Positions 15,809 to 25,081 are shown, counted from the stretch's first letter. The stretch is 64,000 bases of DNA from Cauispirillum nitrogeniifigens (GCF_049800675.1 NZ_JBLOOT010000014.1:1-64000); one strand, 5' to 3'. Numbers and translations are program-made. Notes: a model not told the origin generated them from the letters alone.

Positions 15809-17992
15809 ATGCACCAGGCGATCATTCTCGAAGCATCTGCGCCAACCGACTTTTTCATCCGCGCGCAGTCGTCCATGGCCGAGGCGCGACCGCGCATCCT
15901 CAAGCACGGGGACACCTTCGGGGTCTTCGACCACCATGGAGACATCCTGCCGACCGCCGAGGGCAACGGCCTGTATCACCGCGACACGCGGCACCTGTCG
16001 GGTCTGCAACTGTTCGTGGCCGGCCGCCATCCCATGCTGTTGAGTTCCAACGTCCGGCTCAACAACGCCGTCCTGCGGGCCGACCTGACCAATCCCGACA
16101 TCCTGGATGGGGATGGCGTCCTGGCGCTGGCGCGCGACCTGCTGCACATGACGCGCAGCCGGTTCATCTGGCAGGGCTGTTCCTATGAACGGCTGGCGGT
16201 GCACAACTTCGCCCCCCAGGCGGTGGAGGTCGACGTCGATCTGGCCTTCGCCGCCGACTTCGCGGACCTGTTCGAAGCCCGTGGGATGCCGCGAACCTCG
16301 CGCGGGGCGGTCCGCACGGAGGTGCGCAAGGACGCCGGGACGGTCACCTTCGTCTACGACGGCCAGGACGGCTGCCAGCGCACCACCGCCCTGCGGTTCG
16401 AGCCGGCTCCGACCGTCCTGACCCGCACGCGCGCCCGCTACCGCCTCAACCTGCTGCCGGGCCAGCAGAGCGTGATGTTCGTGCTGGTGGAGTGCGACGG
16501 CGGGGGCCTGGCGATGACGCCGGCGCGCGCCTTCTTCCACGGCATTCGCCATGCCCGGCGGCCCATCCGCCAGGTGGCCGCCCGCGCCGCCGCCATCGCG
16601 GCCTCGCACGAGGTGGTCAACGAGGTGCTGTGCCGCAGCGCCGCCGACCTGACCATGCTGATGACCGAAACCGTGGGCGGCCCTTATCCCTATGCCGGAG
16701 TGCCCTGGTACAGCACGCCCTTTGGCCGCGACGGCCTGATCACCGCCCTCCTGATGCTGTGGGCCGATCCGGCCCTGGCGCGCGGGGTACTGTCGGTCCT
16801 CGCCGCCACCCAGGCGACCACCGAGGACGCCGCCGCCGACGCCGAGCCGGGCAAGATCGTCCACGAGATGCGCGAGGGCGAGATGGCGCGGCTGGGGTTG
16901 GTGCCGTTCCGGCGCTACTACGGAACGGTGGACGCCACACCGCTGTTCGTCGTCCTGGCGGGCGCCTACCTCGCCCGCACCGGCGACCTGGACGCCATCC
17001 GCGTCCTCGACCCGCACATCCAGGCGGCGTTGCGGTGGATGGAGAGCTACGGCGATCGGGACGGCGACGGCTTCCTGGAGTACGGCCGCCGGCGCGAGGA
17101 TGGCCTGATCAACCAGGGCTGGAAGGACTCCCACGACTCCATCTTCCATGCCACCGGCGAGATCGCGCGCGGCCCCATCGCCCTGGTGGAGGTGCAGGGC
17201 TATGCCTACGCCGCCTACCTCGCCGCGGCCGATCTTGCCGTGGCCCTGGGGCGCCCCGACGAGGCCGCCCGCCGCCTGGGGCAGGCCGAGTCCCTGCGGG
17301 CGGCGGTGGAGGAGCGGTTCTGGTGCGAGGACATGGGCCTCTATGCCCTGGCCCTGGACGGCGAGAAGCGGCCCTGCGCGGTGCGCACGTCGAACGCCGG
17401 GCAACTCCTGTTCTCCGGCCTGCCCAGCCCCACGCGGGCCCGGCGCGTGGCCGACGCCATGCTGGCACCGGAGTTCTTCTCCGGCTTCGGCATCCGCACG
17501 GTGGCCGAGGGCGATGCCCGCTACAACCCGATGTCCTACCACAACGGCTCCATCTGGCCGCACGACAACGCCATGATCGCCCTGGGCATGAGCCGCTATG
17601 GCCTGAAGCGGCCGGTGCTGCGGGTCATGGAGGGCCTGTTCGACACCGCCGCCTTCATGGACCTGCGGCGGCTGCCGGAACTGTTCTGCGGATTCCGCCG
17701 CGTGCGGGGCGCCGCGCCCACCCTCTACCCGGTGGCCTGCTCGCCGCAGGCATGGGCCAGCGCGACGCCGTTCGCCCTGGTGCAGGCGGCGCTGGGGCTG
17801 GGCTTTGATCCGGCCCGGAGGACCATCCGCCTCGACCGTCCGCGCCTGCCCGCCGCCCTGACGGAAATGCGCATCGGCAATCTGGTCCTGGGTGACGGGG
17901 CGGTGGATCTGCTCCTGACCCGCGCCGGCAAGGACGTGGCCGTCAACGTCCTGGACAGGCGGGGCGACGTGGAGGTGGTGGTCACGGTTTGA
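15809..17992 (+). CDS. Amylo-alpha-1,6-glucosidase (glycogen debranching type)
   Basis: A 727-residue protein. Residues about 40-230 match the N-terminal domain of bacterial debranching enzymes (LPTAEGNGLYHRDTRHLSGL). From about 290 there is an (alpha/alpha)6-barrel with GVPWYSTPFGRDGLITAL, the acid-rich loop GLINQGWKDSHDS and YHNGSIWPHDNA, typical of GH13-independent glucosidases of this group. It would hydrolyse alpha-1,6 branch points. It forms a two-gene unit with the upstream glycosyltransferase and ends in an 11-base convergent overlap with the desaturase gene. Confidence 0.88.
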   Translation: MHQAIILEASAPTDFFIRAQSSMAEARPRILKHGDTFGVFDHHGDILPTAEGNGLYHRDTRHLSGLQLFVAGRHPMLLSSNVRLNNAVLRADLTNPDILDGDGVLALARDLLHMTRSRFIWQGCSYERLAVHNFAPQAVEVDVDLAFAADFADLFEARGMPRTSRGAVRTEVRKDAGTVTFVYDGQDGCQRTTALRFEPAPTVLTRTRARYRLNLLPGQQSVMFVLVECDGGGLAMTPARAFFHGIRHARRPIRQVAARAAAIAASHEVVNEVLCRSAADLTMLMTETVGGPYPYAGVPWYSTPFGRDGLITALLMLWADPALARGVLSVLAATQATTEDAAADAEPGKIVHEMREGEMARLGLVPFRRYYGTVDATPLFVVLAGAYLARTGDLDAIRVLDPHIQAALRWMESYGDRDGDGFLEYGRRREDGLINQGWKDSHDSIFHATGEIARGPIALVEVQGYAYAAYLAAADLAVALGRPDEAARRLGQAESLRAAVEERFWCEDMGLYALALDGEKRPCAVRTSNAGQLLFSGLPSPTRARRVADAMLAPEFFSGFGIRTVAEGDARYNPMSYHNGSIWPHDNAMIALGMSRYGLKRPVLRVMEGLFDTAAFMDLRRLPELFCGFRRVRGAAPTLYPVACSPQAWASATPFALVQAALGLGFDPARRTIRLDRPRLPAALTEMRIGNLVLGDGAVDLLLTRAGKDVAVNVLDRRGDVEVVVTV

Positions 17993-18995
17993 CGATGACG
18001 GGCTGCGCCGCGTCGCGGAAGGACACCATGCGGCGGGCCTCTTCGTCCCACAGCGCCAGGCGGACCGACCGCAGGCTCTGGCCGAGGGTCAGGCGTCCCA
18101 GCGCCGCGAGGTCGGGCCGGTCGCGCAGAACCTCGGGCAGGCGGTAGTAGGGGATGCGGCCGCACAGGTGGTGGACGTGGTGGATGCCGATGTTGGCGGT
18201 GAACCACCGCAGGACGGGGGGCAGGTCATAGTGGGAACTGCCATAGAGGGCAGCCTCCTGAAAGGTCCAGGCGTCTTCATGGTCCCACGTCGTGCCGTCA
18301 AACTGGTGCTGGACGTAGAACAGCCACATGCCGATGGCCCCGGCGATCAGCGAGACCGGCACCTGGACGGCCAGCACCGTCCACGCCCCCAGCGTCACCA
18401 TCAGGGCGGCCAGCAAGGCGGCGACGGCGGCGTTGGTGGCCATGACGCTGGCCCAGGGGCGCCAGTCACGAGGCAACGGCCCCATCGGCATGCGATGGCG
18501 GAGGAGGAACAGGTACGCCGGGCCGATGCCGAACATCACCGCCGGGTGCCGGTACAAGCGGTAGAGCAGGCGGCGCGCCGGTGTCAGCGCCCGGTATTCC
18601 GTCACCGTCAGGGTGTCGATGTCGCCGATGCCACGCCGGTCCAGGTTTCCCGAACCGGCGTGGTGCAGGGCATGGGCATTCTTCCACGCGCCGTAGGGCG
18701 TCAGGGTCAGCACGCCGATGCACCGCCCGATCCAGGCGTTGGCCCGGCGGCTGCGGACGAACGATCCATGGCCGCAGTCGTGCTGGATCATGAACAGGCG
18801 CACGAGGAACGCGGCGGCCAGCGGGATCAGCAGCACCCCCTCCCAGCGGCCGGCGTCGATGGCCGCCCAGGCAAGCGCCCACAGGGCAAGGAAGGGGATG
18901 CCCGTGACCGCCAGTTCAAACAGGCCGCGAGAGGTGCTGGAGGTGCGGTAGATGGCGAGTTCCCGGACAAGGGAACTTCCGAGGCGGTTGCGCAT
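17982..18995 (-). CDS. Membrane fatty acid desaturase
   Basis: A 337-residue integral membrane di-iron desaturase. The three histidine boxes are HDCGH (about residue 73), HALHH (about 109) and HHVHH (about 275). Hydrophobic segments occur near residues 27-65 and 185-230. It would introduce a double bond into acyl chains of membrane lipids using molecular oxygen. It converges on and overlaps the debranching gene by 11 bases. No electron-transfer partner lies next to it. Substrate and regiospecificity cannot be told from sequence. Confidence 0.9.
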   Translation of the reverse strand: MRNRLGSSLVRELAIYRTSSTSRGLFELAVTGIPFLALWALAWAAIDAGRWEGVLLIPLAAAFLVRLFMIQHDCGHGSFVRSRRANAWIGRCIGVLTLTPYGAWKNAHALHHAGSGNLDRRGIGDIDTLTVTEYRALTPARRLLYRLYRHPAVMFGIGPAYLFLLRHRMPMGPLPRDWRPWASVMATNAAVAALLAALMVTLGAWTVLAVQVPVSLIAGAIGMWLFYVQHQFDGTTWDHEDAWTFQEAALYGSSHYDLPPVLRWFTANIGIHHVHHLCGRIPYYRLPEVLRDRPDLAALGRLTLGQSLRSVRLALWDEEARRMVSFRDAAQPVIVKP

Positions 18996-19233
18996 GGGAC
19001 ACCTGATGTGGACGCCGGTTTCAATTAACGGATGAGAGGGGTGGGACGTCGCGCCTGAGCCTGGTCTACGACTTCAAGCGCAAGCCGACCGGCGCCCCCT
19101 GGCGTCTCCCCCCCACACACAAGACCCACCACGCATCTTGCGCAGGGCCGGCACATTTCACTTCTCCTGGAGCGAGCGTTTTCTATGATCCTTGCGCGCC
19201 CAAGGAGGCGCCCGAGACCGAGGAGGATGGCAA

Positions 19234-19800
19234 ATGGCGGATCAGGATGAGTCCCGCGGCTGCGGGTGCGGTGCCGGGGGCGAAGCCGGGACCGGGTGGA
19301 CGCGGCGGGGAGTGCTGACGCGCGTGGCCCTGGGTGCCGGCGCGGCGCTGCTGTCGACGGTCGCCCCACGGGCCGGGCGCGCCGCCGGCACGGCGGAGGC
19401 GCTTTTGCTGTCGTGCATGGACTACCGGCTGATCGACGACATCGTCCGCTACATGGACGGTCGCGGCCTGCGGGACCGCTACGACCACGTCATCCTCGCC
19501 GGCGCCTCGCTGGGGGCGTTGCAGGACAGGAACGTGGCCTGGGGGCAGACCTTCTGGGACCATGTCGACGTGGCGCTGCGGCTCCATCACATCGGCAGGG
19601 TCATCGTCATGGACCACCGCGACTGCGGCGCCTACGCCGCCTTCCTCGGGCCGGACCACGCCAGGAACGCCGACAGCGAGTTCCAGGCCCATGCCACCCG
19701 CATGCGCGCGCTCCGCGAGATGATTCTGGCGCGGCATCCGGCCTTGGCGGTGGAGTTGCTGTTCATGGCGCTCGACGGCACGGTGGAGACGGTGGCCTGA
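19234..19800 (+). CDS. Tat-exported carbonic anhydrase-like protein
   Basis: A 188-residue protein. An N-terminal Cys/Gly-rich stretch (CGCGAGG) is followed by a twin-arginine motif (TRRGVLTRV) and a hydrophobic, alanine-rich segment, which suggests Tat export. The mature part keeps the beta-carbonic anhydrase metal site: C-M-D-Y-R (Cys ligand and the Asp/Arg pair) and H-R-D-C-G (His and Cys ligands). It is shorter than classical beta enzymes and lacks other conserved blocks, so catalysis is uncertain. GAGGAGG precedes the start. It converges on the ThDP enzyme gene with four bases between stops. Confidence 0.72.
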   Translation: MADQDESRGCGCGAGGEAGTGWTRRGVLTRVALGAGAALLSTVAPRAGRAAGTAEALLLSCMDYRLIDDIVRYMDGRGLRDRYDHVILAGASLGALQDRNVAWGQTFWDHVDVALRLHHIGRVIVMDHRDCGAYAAFLGPDHARNADSEFQAHATRMRALREMILARHPALAVELLFMALDGTVETVA

Positions 19801-19804
19801 GCCG

Positions 19805-21469
19805 TCAGCTCCCCTGCCCGCCCAGCCGCATGGTCGGGCTGATCCTGTCGGGCTCCACCCGCAGTTCGATCAGCGCCGGCCCCGCCTGCGCCCGGGCTTC
19901 GGCGAAGGCGGCGGGGAAGTCTTCCGTGCGCTCCACCACGCCGCCCCAGGCGCCGTAGGATCTCGCCAGGGCGGCGAAGTCGGGGTTGGTCAGGGCGGAG
20001 GCGATGACGCGGCCGGGATAGGTGCGTTCCTGGTGCATGCGGATGGTGCCGTACATGCCGTTGTTGACGACGATCACCACGATGGGCAGGCCATGGTGGA
20101 CCGCCGTGGCCAGTTCCTGGCCGTTCATCAGGAAGCAGCCGTCGCCGGCCAGAGCCACCACCGGGCGGCCGGGGTGGACGCGCGCCGCCGCCACCGCCGC
20201 CGGGGTGCCATAGCCCATGCTGCCGTTGGTGGGCGCAAGCTGCGTGCGCCAGGTGGTCCACTGGGTGAAGCGGTGGTGCCAGATGGCGTAGTTGCCCGCG
20301 CCGTTGCACAGGATGGCATCGGGCGGCAGGACCGCGCGCAGGTGCTTGACCACCGCCCCCAGGTCGAGGCGCCCGCCGTCCGGCGGCGGGGTGTTCCAGG
20401 CGCGGTAGTCGGCGTTGGCGGCCGCCGTCCAGTCCGCCCAGCGCGCCCGGCCAGGCAAAGGTTCCAAGGCGCGGGCCTGGGCGAGGAAGCCTTCCGGCGC
20501 GGCGTTGATGGCCAGGCGCGGCGCGTAGACGCGGCCCAGTTCCCCGGCGTCGGCATGGACGTGCACCAGGGTCTGGCGCGGCGCCGGGACGTCCAGCAGG
20601 GTGTAGCCGCTGGTGGTCATCTCCCCCAGGCGCGGACCGACGACCAGCAGCACGTCGGCCTCGCGCACCCGCCGGGCCAGCGCCGGGTTGATGCCGATGC
20701 CGACATCCCCGGCGTAGACCGGCAGGGTGTTGTCGACATAGTCCTGGCAGCGGAAGGACACCCCGACGGGCAGACCATTGGCGGTGGCGAAGGCTTCCAG
20801 GTCGGCCTTGGCGGCGGCTGACCACGGGGCGCCGCCGGCGATGATCAGCGGGCGCTCCGCCGCCTCCAGCAGGGCGCGGACCTCGGCCATGGCAGCGGGC
20901 GCCGGGTGTGGCCGTACCGGGCGATAGGGCGGCGCATCGGGCACGGCGACCTCGTCGCGCAGCATGTCCTCGGGCAGGCCCAGGACCACCGGGCCGGGGC
21001 GCCCGGCGGTGGCGGCATGCACGGCATGGGAGATCATCTCGGGGATGCGGCGGGCGTCGTCGATGTCGGCCACCCACTTCGCCACGCTGCCGAAGACGGC
21101 GCGCAGGTCGATTTCCTGGAACGCCTCGCGCTCGCGCATGCCGCGCCCCACCTGGCCGACCAGCAGCAGCATCGGCGTTGAGTCCTGCTGCGCGACGTGC
21201 AGGCCGACGGCGGCGTTCATGGCGCCGGGCCCGCGCGTGACCAGACACAGCCCCGGCCGCCCTGTCAGCTTGCCCGCCGCCTCGGCCATGTAGGCGGCGC
21301 CACCTTCCTGGCGGCAGACGGTGAGGCTGATGGCATCGCGGTGATCGACCAGGGCGTCGAGCAGGGCCAGGTAGCTCTCGCCGGGCACGCAGAAGGCGTG
21401 CGTCAGTCCGTGCAGGCGCAGCTGGTCGGCAAGGACTCGGCCGCCGGTGCGGAGGGGAGGCTGGGACAT
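19805..21469 (-). CDS. Thiamine diphosphate enzyme, acetolactate synthase-like
   Basis: A 554-residue enzyme with the three-domain layout of the acetolactate synthase/benzoylformate decarboxylase superfamily. The N-terminal domain carries the catalytic glutamate in CRQEGGAAYMAEAAG. The C-terminal domain has the ThDP motif GDG-CFLMNGQELATAV ending in VVNN. No regulatory small subunit lies nearby, so it is more likely a catabolic or uncharacterised carboligase/decarboxylase than the biosynthetic IlvB. The start at 21469 begins MSQPPLRTGGRVLADQL, a normal beginning for the family. Confidence 0.85.
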   Translation of the reverse strand: MSQPPLRTGGRVLADQLRLHGLTHAFCVPGESYLALLDALVDHRDAISLTVCRQEGGAAYMAEAAGKLTGRPGLCLVTRGPGAMNAAVGLHVAQQDSTPMLLLVGQVGRGMREREAFQEIDLRAVFGSVAKWVADIDDARRIPEMISHAVHAATAGRPGPVVLGLPEDMLRDEVAVPDAPPYRPVRPHPAPAAMAEVRALLEAAERPLIIAGGAPWSAAAKADLEAFATANGLPVGVSFRCQDYVDNTLPVYAGDVGIGINPALARRVREADVLLVVGPRLGEMTTSGYTLLDVPAPRQTLVHVHADAGELGRVYAPRLAINAAPEGFLAQARALEPLPGRARWADWTAAANADYRAWNTPPPDGGRLDLGAVVKHLRAVLPPDAILCNGAGNYAIWHHRFTQWTTWRTQLAPTNGSMGYGTPAAVAAARVHPGRPVVALAGDGCFLMNGQELATAVHHGLPIVVIVVNNGMYGTIRMHQERTYPGRVIASALTNPDFAALARSYGAWGGVVERTEDFPAAFAEARAQAGPALIELRVEPDRISPTMRLGGQGS

Positions 21470-21540
21470 GGCGGACCTCGCGGGCGATCAACGCGGAGGA
21501 CCAGTGTCGGAATTTTTCGCCCGCGAGGCAACTGGCACCG

Positions 21541-22164
21541 TCAGCGGACGGTGGTGCCCGTGGTGGGGGCGGGGGCGGTGGGCTGCTGCATCCGCATGTC
21601 GTCGCGGCGCATCCGGTCGTCGTCCATCCGCTCCCGAGGCATCGGCCGCTGGCCCATCTGCTGCTGATCCATGCGGTCCTGGCTCTGCCGTCCCTGGAAC
21701 GCGCCGGCCGACTGCTGGCGCAGGCTGTCGAGGGTGCGGTCATCCAGGGAGGCCGTCTGCGGCAGCCCCTGGCGTTGCTGGTACTGCTCCACGGCGCTGC
21801 GCGTGCGCGGCCCGGCGATGCCGTCGATCTGGCCGTCGTACAGGCCCATGTCCCGCAGGGCCTGCTGGGCGCCGCGAACCTCCTGGTCCGTCGCCTCGCC
21901 GGTGGTGCGGCTGATCTGCGCGGACGCGCCGCTGCCGCCGCCTTCTTCGGCGCGGGCCTCGTCGATGGCCTGTTCGGCGTCATCGCGCATCATGCCGCCG
22001 GCCGCGCCCGCCGCGCCGCCGACCACGGCGCCCACCGGGCCGCCGACCACCGCCCCGGCGGCGGCACCGCCCAGTCCGCCGGATGCGGCGCGCTGTTCCT
22101 CGGTCCTGCCGCAGGCGGCGGCGATCAGGGCCAGCCCCAGCGGGGCGATCATCCAGAGTCGCAT
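21541..22164 (-). CDS. Lipoprotein with glycine zipper and peptidoglycan-binding domain
   Basis: A 207-residue protein. The signal peptide ends in a lipobox (ALIAAAC, Cys near residue 18), so it should be lipidated. A glycine-zipper run (GGLGGAAAGAVVGGPVGAVV) follows, then a PG_binding_1-like domain (QQALRDMGLYDGQIDGIAGPRTRSAVEQYQQ, written here in pieces: QQALRDMGLYDGQ, IDGIAGPRTRSAV). The C-terminus is Gln/Met/Arg-rich and probably disordered. AGGAGA lies seven bases before ATG 22164; the frame is open further upstream but without coding character. It probably links the outer membrane to the cell wall. Confidence 0.8.
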   Translation of the reverse strand: MRLWMIAPLGLALIAAACGRTEEQRAASGGLGGAAAGAVVGGPVGAVVGGAAGAAGGMMRDDAEQAIDEARAEEGGGSGASAQISRTTGEATDQEVRGAQQALRDMGLYDGQIDGIAGPRTRSAVEQYQQRQGLPQTASLDDRTLDSLRQQSAGAFQGRQSQDRMDQQQMGQRPMPRERMDDDRMRRDDMRMQQPTAPAPTTGTTVR

Positions 22165-22405
22165 CGGGAAATCTCCTGTTGCCCGTTTCCCCTGCAACGT
22201 CCGGGCTGCGCGGGCGGTCGCACGGCACCCGTTTTCCGCGCCTATTGTGCGTTCGCAATAACCGGAAGGAGCGGAGCCACCGCCTTTCGATGGGCCTCTA
22301 CTTGGCGGTTTACATTTGATTACGGGTATTCCGTCACGGCCCCGTGCAAGGTGACGGCTGACGGTTCCGCCCGCGCCGGCCGTCTGTAGCAGGGGAGTGA
22401 TTTCC

Positions 22406-23380
22406 ATGAGCAGCGAGACGCCACGCATCCTCGTCGTCGACGATTCATCGGTCGATATCTGCATGCTGGGCAACCTGCTCAAGGAACTGGCCTCGGTCTC
22501 CTTCGCCCGGTCGGGCGAGCAGGCCCTGATGCTGGCGCGCGGCGAGGCGTTCGACGCCATCCTGCTGGATGTGGTGCTCGACGACATGGACGGCTTCGAG
22601 CTGTGCCGGCGCATCAAGGAACTGCCGCTGCACGGCCTGACGCCGATCATCTTCGTCACCCGCCTGTGCGACCACGACAGCGAGGAAATGGGCCTCAGCC
22701 TGGGCGCCCTGGACTTCATCACCAAGCCGTTCGCCCCGGCGCTGGTCAAGGCGCGGGTGCGCAACTACATCGCGCTCGGCTACACCCAGCGGGCGCTGAA
22801 GGAAGCCAACGCCGAGCTGTCGCGCCTGGCGGTCATGGACCCGCTGACGGGGCTGACCAACCGCCGCTACTTCGACACCGCCGCCGACACCGAACTGCGC
22901 CGCGCCGACCGCCAGGGGCAGCCGGTGGCGCTGCTGGCGCTGGACCTCGACCACTTCAAGCTGGTCAACGACACCCACGGGCACGGCACCGGCGACGCCG
23001 TGCTGACCACCATGGCCCAGGCGTGGCGCCGCACCCTGCGCAGCGAAGACATCCTGTGCCGCATCGGCGGCGAGGAGTTCGTCGCCCTGCTGCCCAACAC
23101 CTCCGCCGAGCAGGCCGAGAGCCTGGCCCAGCGCCTGTTGACCGTGACGCGCCGCCAGCACATCGACGTCGACGGCGTGAGCATCCGCGTCACCACCAGC
23201 ATCGGCATCGCCATGCGCCCGGCCGGCAGCACCCTGACCATCGCCGACATGCTGTGCAGCGGCGACGCCGCCCTCTATGCCGCCAAGCGGACGGGCCGTG
23301 ACCGCGCCGTCCTGGGCGCCCCGGCGGCCCGCCGGCGCGGCGCCGAAGCCGAGCACCCGGCCGCCGCCCTCATGCAGTGA
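22406..23380 (+). CDS. PleD-like response regulator with diguanylate cyclase domain
   Basis: A 324-residue protein. The receiver domain (1-125) has the acidic pair VVDD, phosphoacceptor D55 and K107 in TKPF. The GGDEF domain (about 135-305) has an intact GGEEF (221-225) and an RxxD inhibitory site, RSED, five residues before it. It should make cyclic di-GMP when phosphorylated and be subject to product inhibition. AGGGGAG precedes ATG 22406. No cognate kinase is adjacent, so its input is unknown. Confidence 0.92.
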   Translation: MSSETPRILVVDDSSVDICMLGNLLKELASVSFARSGEQALMLARGEAFDAILLDVVLDDMDGFELCRRIKELPLHGLTPIIFVTRLCDHDSEEMGLSLGALDFITKPFAPALVKARVRNYIALGYTQRALKEANAELSRLAVMDPLTGLTNRRYFDTAADTELRRADRQGQPVALLALDLDHFKLVNDTHGHGTGDAVLTTMAQAWRRTLRSEDILCRIGGEEFVALLPNTSAEQAESLAQRLLTVTRRQHIDVDGVSIRVTTSIGIAMRPAGSTLTIADMLCSGDAALYAAKRTGRDRAVLGAPAARRRGAEAEHPAAALMQ

Positions 23381-23467
23381 CCACCCGCAGCCCGGCAACG
23401 GGCTGCGGGAGCGCGCCGTTGGACTCCGTCATCCTAGCGGGGGGGGGCGTCATAACGGAGGTTCGCC

Positions 23468-24415
23468 ATGGCACCGCGGGCATACTGGCGCGGCCACGTG
23501 CGGCTGGCCCTGGTTTCGTTCCCGGTGCGGCTGTACGCGGCGGTGACAAGCACCAACAAGATCAGCCTGAACATGATCCACGAGCCGTCCGGCCGGCGCA
23601 TCCACTACCAGACGGTGGCCGAGGACGTCGGCCCGGTGGACCGCTCCGAGATCGTCAAGGGATACGAGGTCGGCAAGGGCCGCTACGTCACCCTTGAGGA
23701 CGAGGAACTGGACGCGCTGAAGCTGGACAGCCGCCACACCATCGATCTGGCGCAGTTCGTCGAGGCGCACGAGGTCGATGCCATCTACTACGACCGCCCC
23801 TACTTCGTCACCCCAGACGGCGACATTGCCGAGGAAGCCTTCTCCGTCATCCGCGATGCCCTGCGCGAGGCGAAGAAGGTGGCCCTGGGCCAGGTGGTGC
23901 TGCAAGGCAAGGAGCGGCTGGTGGCCCTGAAGCCCTGCGGGCGTGGCATGCTGCTGGAAACCCTGCGCTATGCCGAGGAGCTGCGCGAGGCGGAGGAATA
24001 CTTCTCCGAGATCGCCGTCGCCAAGGGCGACCCCGATCAGGTGGAGATGGCGCGCGCCCTCATCCAGTCGCGCACCAGGCCCTTCGACCCCGAGCGCTTT
24101 ACCGACCGCTATCAGGAGGGCCTCAAGGAGCTGATCGCCAGCAAGGCCAAGGGCGAGGACCTGACCGAGGGGACCGAGGACCGCACGCGCACGGGCGGCA
24201 ACGTCGTCAACCTGATGGACGCCCTGAAGGCGTCCCTAGGCCAGTCCGGCGCGGGGGCGGGCGGCGGGAGCAAGGCCAGCAAGGCCAGCAAGGCCAGCAA
24301 GGCGAAGGCGAAAGCTCCGGCCAAGCCCCCGGCCAAGCCCAAGACAGCGGCGAAAAAGCCTGCCAAGGCCAAGGCTCCGGCCAAGCCGTCGTCCCCCGGC
24401 CGCAAGGCAGGCTAA
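23468..24415 (+). CDS. ku: Ku protein (non-homologous end joining)
   Basis: A 315-residue bacterial Ku. The start is typical (RAYWRGHVRLALVSFPVRLY) and the ring domain runs to about residue 255. The tail is a Lys/Ala/Pro-rich extension, including a SKA repeat (four units encoded by tandem 9-bp repeats near 24271-24300), as found in Ku proteins with DNA-binding tails. It would bind double-strand ends and recruit the ligase LigD, which is not in this window. GGAGG precedes the start. A run of nine Gs lies about 20 bases upstream of the start codon. Confidence 0.95.
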   Translation: MAPRAYWRGHVRLALVSFPVRLYAAVTSTNKISLNMIHEPSGRRIHYQTVAEDVGPVDRSEIVKGYEVGKGRYVTLEDEELDALKLDSRHTIDLAQFVEAHEVDAIYYDRPYFVTPDGDIAEEAFSVIRDALREAKKVALGQVVLQGKERLVALKPCGRGMLLETLRYAEELREAEEYFSEIAVAKGDPDQVEMARALIQSRTRPFDPERFTDRYQEGLKELIASKAKGEDLTEGTEDRTRTGGNVVNLMDALKASLGQSGAGAGGGSKASKASKASKAKAKAPAKPPAKPKTAAKKPAKAKAPAKPSSPGRKAG

Positions 24416-24433
24416 GGCCTGCCCCCTCCTCAA

Positions 24434-24560
24434 CCCGTCGTTCCCGCGAAGGCGGAACCCAGGGGCCGTGGAGAAGACTCCACCAGCTCCCTTAAGTGTT
24501 GATGCGGGACCTGTTTCTCTCCCCGGCTCTGGGCCCTCGCCTGCGCGGGGGCGACGGAGC
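24434..24560 (+). repeat. Intergenic repeat family 1, copy A
   Basis: About 127 bp between ku and ridA. It matches the reverse complement of 28808-28936 along its whole length with scattered substitutions. Each end carries a small GC hairpin, and GCCGTGGAGA near one side faces a related inverted block on the other side. This marks a dispersed palindromic element rather than a gene. Confidence 0.8.
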
Positions 24561-24575
24561 TTTTGGAGGAAGGCC

Positions 24576-24971
24576 CTACTCCCTGGGCACGACCGCCGTG
24601 GCCTCGATCTCGATCCTGGCGCGGTCCTCCATCAGGGCGGCCACCTGCACCACCGCCATGGCCGGGTAGACGCGGCCGAGGATGTCGCGGTAGGCCGCTC
24701 CCACGTCGGCGGCGCGGGCGAGGTATTCCTGCTTGTCGGTGACGTACCAGGTCAGGCGCACCAGATGCTCCGGCCGCGCCCCGGCCTCGGCCAGCACCGC
24801 CGTGATGTTGCGGAGCACCTGGCGGAACTGCTCGACGAAGTCGTCGGAGACAATTTCCTCGTTTGCGTCCCAGCCGATCAGGCCGCCGGTGACGACCAGC
24901 CGGCCGTCGGCGGCGATGCCGTTGGAATAGCCCTTGGGGCGGCGCCAGCCGGGCGGCTGAAGGATCTTCAC
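24576..24971 (-). CDS. RidA/YjgF-family imine deaminase
   Basis: A 131-residue RidA-family protein with the usual fold pattern: YSNGIAADGRLVVTGG at the start, NITAVLAEAGA in the middle and ARIEIEATAVV at the end, where the Arg is the substrate-carboxylate anchor of active members. RidA proteins hydrolyse reactive enamines and imines. It is divergent from the aryl-CoA gene cluster and RidA-like genes recur beside 2-aminobenzoyl-CoA degradation genes, where an imine or enamine intermediate must be hydrolysed. That specific role is inferred from context. Confidence 0.88.
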   Translation of the reverse strand: MKILQPPGWRRPKGYSNGIAADGRLVVTGGLIGWDANEEIVSDDFVEQFRQVLRNITAVLAEAGARPEHLVRLTWYVTDKQEYLARAADVGAAYRDILGRVYPAMAVVQVAALMEDRARIEIEATAVVPRE

Positions 24972-25030
24972 GGGCGGCTCCTCCTCGCATCAATGGGCCT
25001 TGACCCCGACTATTACTTTATGCCTAAAAT

Positions 25031-25044
25031 ATTTCAATCGAAAT
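25031..25044. promoter_or_regulatory. Small dyad in the divergent ridA/SDR promoter region
   Basis: ATTTC-AATC-GAAAT lies in the only AT-rich stretch between the divergent ridA and SDR genes, just after a TTGACC...TAAAAT-like promoter on the plus strand (about 25002-25030). It is a candidate operator for a regulator of the cluster. Confidence 0.35.
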
Positions 25045-25081
25045 GTTTCACTTCTCAAGCGTCGCCCGGAGGCGGTCGCCC

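Noticed and set aside
15269..17563. Open frame of about 760 codons on the minus strand
   Set aside because: It is antisense to the glycosyltransferase and debranching genes and has no recognisable domain.
22165..22764. N-terminal extension of the lipoprotein gene
   Set aside because: The frame is open but the part upstream of 22164 lies opposite the diguanylate cyclase gene and the lipobox fits only the 22164 start.
24271..24310. Short tandem repeats, possible CRISPR-like or VNTR signal
   Set aside because: They are 9-bp units encoding the SKA repeat of the Ku tail, inside a coding region. No CRISPR array is present anywhere in the window.
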